A stretch of DNA of 64,000 nucleotides, from assembly GCA_007449985.2 (NCBI GenBank), contig VIIQ02000601.1, positions 62,001 through 126,000 of the forward strand, written 5' to 3'. Each line of letters starts with the position of its first letter. Positions within the stretch are counted from its first letter, which is position 1. The stretch comes from Desmodesmus armatus (taxonomy: Eukaryota; Chlorophyta; Chlorophyceae; Sphaeropleales; Scenedesmaceae). Position numbers and translations under genes: made by a program. Under the pieces are notes generated by a model, which saw only the letters and a program-made list of their open reading frames with translations, ran no database searches and had not been told where the DNA came from. Below are positions 60,401-64,000 of this stretch, piece after piece.

Positions 60401-63400
60401 CTGCTTGAACTACCCAGCTGTCTTCGCCACCTCCATCCCATCAGCACCCTCCCCACTGCCACCAAACCACCCCCTGCGCCCTGAAGGCACTGATGCTGTC
60501 CTGCTGCTAGCACCCGACAGACCCCTGCCTGCAGTCCCAGCCTCCAGATCTTCCTCTTGATCCCGTGACAGCCCCCCCCCCCCCTCCGTGTATTCCCCAA
60601 GTCAACACCCCCCCCCCCCACACACACACACATTCTCTCTGTCTCCACTCCCTCACCTGCACTGCTTGAACCACCCTGCAGTCTTCGCCACCTCCATTCC
60701 ATCAGCCCCCTCCCCACTGCCACCAAACCACCCCCTGCGCCCTGAAGGCACTGATGCTGTCCTGCTACTGGCAGCCGACAGACCCCTGCCTGCAGTCCCA
60801 GCCTCCAGATCTTCCTCCTGATCCCGGGACAGGCCTGCTGCATCTGATGCTGCGCGCTCTGCTGCTGCGTTGTTGTCCAGGCGAGTGCTGTAGACGCTGT
60901 TTTCGAGGAGGTATTTGTCGAGGTATGCTGCTGCTGCTGCCTCTAGGTCTTCTTGTGTGGCCATCATCCTGCCAACAGGGACTGGAGATTGGGAGAGAGA
61001 GGAGCAGCAGCGGCGGCGGCAGGAGAAAGGGAGAAGGGCAGCAGCAGCAGCAGTAGCAGCGATGGGCATTGGCCAACCCAAGCGACGGCAGCAACAAAGG
61101 AAAGCAGCGCCCAGCAGCAGCAGTAGTGCTGTACACAGCCTCTACTTGTCTGGATGCACACCCTTTGCATCCACCCCACTGGCAGCAGAGCACTGCAGCA
61201 TCAATGACAAAAACAACAGACCCGAGCCCCCCTCACCTCTGGCTTAGTGAAGCCCACATTGACGAGGTCCATCACCCAGTCAGATGCCAGGCCGTGCATG
61301 GGTGGGTCGTAGGGGTAGCCACAGCCCTGGGTGAACCAGGGCACCAGACCCTCACGCTCACCAGAGTACATCATGTAGCCACTAGACAGCAGGGTAACCT
61401 GCAGATGAGGGAGTGGGGTGGGTGGGGTGGTTTGGCACAGAACGGGTTTTGGGGTCATGGTGATGATAACAGAGTGCATCACGCAGCCACTTGACAGCAA
61501 CGTCACCTCGACAGAGGCGGGGGGGGGGGGGGGGGGGATACAGGTACCCATCACACATGTCTCAGCATGGCTGATGGATTGAGCTGATGACGGTCCACGC
61601 CTCTGCCCCACCGATACGCACACCCCTCTGCGGCACCCCAGACGCCCTACCAGAGAGCCCCCTCTCGAAAGAGGGCGCAGAGTAAAGCACGCTCCCTGTC
61701 AAATCAGCCAGCTGGCTGGGCGGAGCTGGTGAATGCAACTGATGACATCACCCGCCCCCATGCGAATGCACCCCCCTCCTTGCCCCCGAGATCATCACTC
61801 ACCCTGTCGAACAGCTGCCAGATAGCTGCGCGTGGCTGGTGGATGGAGCTGATGACGGTCTGGCTGAACTTTGTTGCCATGCCGCGCATGTAGGCCATCA
61901 CGTTGAGGGCGGCAAAGCTGTCCAGGCCGCTGGTGGGCTCGTCAAGGAACACAATGCAGGGGGTGGACATGATGCCTGCGAGCAATGGTGCAGCAGCAGC
62001 AGCAGCAACAGCACGAATGCGGTAAGAGTGCAGTACCGTTGTGTTACAAAGCCTGTGACATACTCTGAACTGCTACCTTGTCCCGCCCTTGTGCGCCCGT
62101 GCCACATGCTGTACACCCATGCCGTACTGCTGGCTTTGACCCTGTGCCATGTACAGCCTCTTGCGAACTTCACCGCTATGCTGTGCTATGCTATCGGGCT
62201 AATGCTATGGATTGATGCTGTGCTGCCGTGCTCACCCTGTGCAATGGACAGCCTCTTGCGCTCTCCTCCAGACAGACCACGCAGGATGATGCCTCCTGGC
62301 AGCGTACCACCAACCTGCAGCAACACACAACAGCCATCACATAACCAACCAGCGTGATTCAATGCTGTAACATTTCATTACACCAAGCCGCCTGGTCCAG
62401 GTGAGACTTAAAGCAGGGGACGAAAGTGTACAGAAAGTGACGTGTGAGCGTGTCAGCTCACCGGTGTGTCAACTGTGTGTGACTCCCACAAACCCTAAAC
62501 CCAAACCCTGAGGGGTTTACGCCCAAATCAATCTACAACAAGGACACAAGTGTACAGAAAGCTGATATCTGTCAGCGTGTCAGCTCACCAGTGTATCGAC
62601 TGTGTGTGACAGGCCCATTGCTGCCAGCACCTCTGCAATGCGCTCCTGGCGCTGCGCCTTTGTGTTGCTGTCAGGCAGCTGCAGGGTGGCGTAGAAGGTC
62701 AGCGTCTCGTGCACTGTCATGGTGGGCAGGAAATTGTCCTCCTGCAGTTGCAAGACACACAAGATGGTGGTGTCATGTCATGGTTGACACAGGGGTGGTT
62801 GATTGGATCTACGTCACTAAAGGTTGTACTGGTGGAAACCCGCATGCACTCCGGCACAACCCTTAGCGCTTCAGCGCTACACACCTAAACCCTCACACTC
62901 AAACCCTTTACGCAAACCGTACCCTCACACACCAGAAGGCAGCATCTCCGGCCCCTGAGCCAGCAAAAGCAACAGCCTCCCGACACTACGTCGTTGAACC
63001 CCTCAACCTCAAACTCCCCTGAAGCCTAGACCCATCTCTGCCCTGATGCTTGACCTGGCAGCGCCTCCACCTACCGAGCCAGAAACAGCAACAGCCTCCC
63101 GACACTATGTCCCTGCAAGTCAAGCCCCAAACCCATCTCTGCCCTGACGTCCCACAAGTCAAGCCCCAAACCCATCTCTGCCCTGACGCATAGCCAAACG
63201 GCACCTCCAGCTCCCGAGCCAGCAACAGCAACACAGCCTCTCTGCAACTGCAAAGATACGCAGACATGACGGGTTTCCCATGCAGCACCGCCCCACCCTC
63301 CTGCCCCCTTGCTACCAAGCTGCTGCAAGCCCAACCCTGCTGCCCACAATCCGCACCCATTTCTCAGCCTGCTTCCTCACCCTGCACCTCTGCCTTCGTT

Positions 63401-64000
63401 AAGCCCTCCAGCCCCATCAAACTCCAGGAAACCCAAGCTCCCCCCCCCCTCAAAGGCTCCCATCAGCCCTCACCTGTGGCACATATGCTGTCCGCTTCCT
63501 GAAACTCTCCTTGTGCTGCCGCTGCTTGTTGACCAGCACTAAGCCCTTCAGCTCTCCAACACTCTTGCGGCCAGCAAGGATATCCATCAGGGTAGACTTG
63601 CCAGCACCTATTTGCAACAATACCGTCAAACCACAGTCAGTGTCAGAGCGGCAGTCAAACTCAGTCAAGCATAGAGCCACAGTAACAGCCAGGTGCCCAA
63701 GCCATCAGCACAGCACAGCCCATAGCCCAGTACGCCCCCGTGTCCGCCCCAACCTCCTGAGGCGTTGCTGCTGCTGCTGCTGGCCTGTGGGTGTTACCTG
63801 AGGGGCCCATAAGGGCGACCATGTCTCCTGGGTCAGCACGGCCCCACACATTCTGCACAGCACAGCACAGCACGGTACGGTACGGCACAGGACAGCACAA
63901 CATTGATGTTTTCTGCACACCACACAGGCACAGTCTACCTCCACACCCCAGCTGAGCACGCCTAGAGCCGTGTGTGCAGTCGGCTGGTGCCTAGCAGCAG
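57443..64000 (-). CDS. ABCG (White-type) half-transporter, 5' end beyond the window
   Basis: Exons read on the - strand: 63798-63852, 63474-63607, 62589-62741, 62236-62314, 61803-61975, 61237-61398, 60657-60968, 59190-59428, 58596-58786, about 58057-58197, 57443-57794. The first exons are missing. The nucleotide-binding domain comes first: Walker A split by an intron as GPSG and AGKSTLMDILAGRK, the Q-loop VPQ/EDNF, signature LSGGERKR, Walker B IVFLDEPTSGLDS and H-loop SSIHQP. An acidic, Ala/Gly-rich linker follows, then six membrane segments such as CLIFTWLAVFVGLIFYNLP and AVLNSLLFAFTLYGLAGL. ABCG half-transporters dimerise to export lipids or small molecules; the substrate cannot be told. 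Two junctions do not close in phase: into the 60657-60968 exon and into the 58057-58197 exon, the latter with a visible frame change. Many introns contain duplicated exon pieces. Confidence 0.92.
58561..58575 (+). repeat. C15 homopolymer near an ABCG donor
   Basis: A 15 bp C run lies 20 bp inside the intron from the exon edge at 58596. Similar C runs of about 10-14 bp followed by (CA)n occur near 60040, 60342 and 60610 next to the linker-exon copies, and a G run of about 19 bp lies near 61518. Confidence 0.85.
59066..59152 (-). pseudogene. Duplicated 3' end of ABCG exon 59190-59428
   Basis: About 85 bp, nearly identical to 59190-59276, including the donor side; it begins 124 bp away in the downstream intron. 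One visible change is TGTCAAGAGT for TGTGAACAGT. It lacks the exon's 5' part, so it cannot act as a whole replacement exon. Confidence 0.85.
59821..59993 (-). repeat. ABCG linker-exon copy 4 (frame intact)
   Basis: A copy of the 3' half of exon 60657-60968 with donor. The frame is open from EEDLEAGTAGRGL to KTAGWFKQC, and it ends in the same phase as the original. Among the three extra copies this one shows no stop or frameshift. Confidence 0.85.
60130..60303 (-). pseudogene. ABCG linker-exon copy 3 (frameshifted)
   Basis: The same unit, but an indel near 60215-60230 shifts the frame, so that the codons for SVPSGRRGWFGG are lost. The donor is kept. Confidence 0.8.
60396..60568 (-). pseudogene. 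ABCG linker-exon copy 2 (stop codon)
   Basis: The same unit. The Trp codon of AGWFKQC is replaced by TAG on the - strand, because the + strand reads GAACTACCCAGC. The donor is kept. Offset from the original exon is 261 bp. Confidence 0.8.
61456..61512 (-). pseudogene. Decayed copy of the 5' end of ABCG exon 61237-61398
   Basis: CAGAGTGCATCACGCAGCCA and the following bases match the exon 5' end and its acceptor side at about 61353-61405, with scattered changes. It lies in the upstream intron, unlike the other copies, which lie downstream of their exon. Confidence 0.65.
62139..62166 (-). pseudogene. Short copy of the 3' end of ABCG exon 62236-62314
   Basis: ACCCTGTGCCATGTACAGCC then TCTTGCG matches the exon's 3' end at about 62234-62260 with two changes. 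It lies about 95 bp into the downstream intron. Confidence 0.6.
62423..62483 (-). pseudogene. Copy of the 3' end and donor of ABCG exon 62589-62741
   Basis: About 60 bp including AGTGTACAGAAAG, GCGTGTCAGCTCACC and CTGTGTGTGAC matches 62549-62610 with several changes. It contains the donor and about 20 nt of exon, about 127 bp into the downstream intron. Confidence 0.75.
62945..63250 (-). repeat. Intronic tandem repeat in ABCG, ~120-140 bp x3 with a nested ~37 bp repeat
   Basis: GAGCCAG(C/A)AA(A/C)AGCAAC followed by AGCCTC occurs near 62957, 63078 and 63217. Between them, CAAGTCAAGCCCCAAACCCA and then TCTCTGCCCTGACG recurs at 63115 and 63152. Non-coding. Confidence 0.75.
63853..64000 (-). other. 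ABCG upstream intron
   Basis: No exon is recognised between the Walker A exon and the window end. An imperfect CAGCA/CGGTA run lies around 63855-63890. Earlier ABCG exons must be beyond 64000. Confidence 0.4.

Larger units (their letters stand above)
57340..62910 (-). repeat. Scattered degenerate CCCTAAA (telomere-type) motifs
   Basis: CTAAACCCTAACACC near 57350, TTAAACCCTAG near 57986, ACCCTAAAACCC near 58011, CAACCCTAACCCTGAACCCT near 59030, AACCCTAAACCCAAACCC near 62490 and CTAAACCCTCACACTCAAAC near 62885. The first lies past the ABCG stop and the others in ABCG introns. They are too short and dispersed to be a chromosome end. Confidence 0.7.

Noticed and set aside
52328..62910. Window lying at a chromosome end
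   Set aside because: Telomere-type motifs are short, dispersed and inside genes. No extended array is present.

Overview
The window is nuclear DNA from a flagellated green alga, most likely a chlamydomonadalean chlorophyte. I cannot name the species. The evidence: every recognisable gene is broken by GT-AG introns; the coding regions are rich in CAG/GCA; TGTAA, the usual chlorophyte poly(A) signal, follows several stop codons; degenerate CCCTAAA (plant-type telomere) motifs are scattered in introns; and an intact gene for the ciliary transition-zone protein B9D2 is present. Introns of + strand genes are G+T-rich and introns of - strand genes are C+A-rich as read on the + strand, so base composition alone hints at transcription direction.

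Layout. 0-12 kb, + strand: RPF2 (60S ribosome assembly), CDC5 (spliceosome NineTeen complex), then an unrecognised two-exon gene of 179 aa. 12.4-19.7 kb: a long stretch without a recognisable gene, G+T-rich up to about 17.3 kb and C+A-rich after it. It holds two inverted copies of a ~172 bp interspersed element and a 26 bp x3 tandem repeat. 19.7-25.9 kb, - strand: a senescence-domain (ERD7/spartin-like) protein and Elongator subunit ELP4. 26.4-33.5 kb, + strand: B9D2, divergent from ELP4, and the ERAD subunit HRD3/SEL1L. 34.0-36.0 kb, - strand: PIG-X, subunit of GPI mannosyltransferase I, convergent with HRD3. 36.8-46.6 kb: a head-to-tail cluster of at least ten copies or fragments of one L1-type LINE, all on the - strand, several with readable target-site duplications. 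One copy has a reverse-transcriptase frame open for about 948 codons. 46.66-47.0 kb: a tRNA-derived SINE with two B boxes, a poly(A) tail and target-site duplications, ending just downstream of NECAP. 47.06-49.7 kb, - strand: NECAP (clathrin adaptor accessory). 50.3-53.9 kb, + strand: protein-L-isoaspartate methyltransferase with two candidate last exons. 53.9-57.4 kb: no gene recognised. 57.4-64 kb, - strand: an ABCG half-transporter whose 5' end lies beyond the window.

The genes are ordinary eukaryotic housekeeping genes and do not form an operon or a single pathway. HRD3 and PIG-X both act in the ER membrane; NECAP and ABCG both serve membrane traffic and transport. The most unusual theme is structural. 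In ABCG, NECAP, PIMT and perhaps CDC5, pieces of exons, usually the exon 3' end plus its 5' splice site, recur as tandem copies 120-380 bp away. Some are intact enough to be alternative exons and others are decayed. Exon coordinates given here were deduced by hand from splice consensus, reading-phase closure and family similarity recalled from knowledge. No alignment or database search was run.
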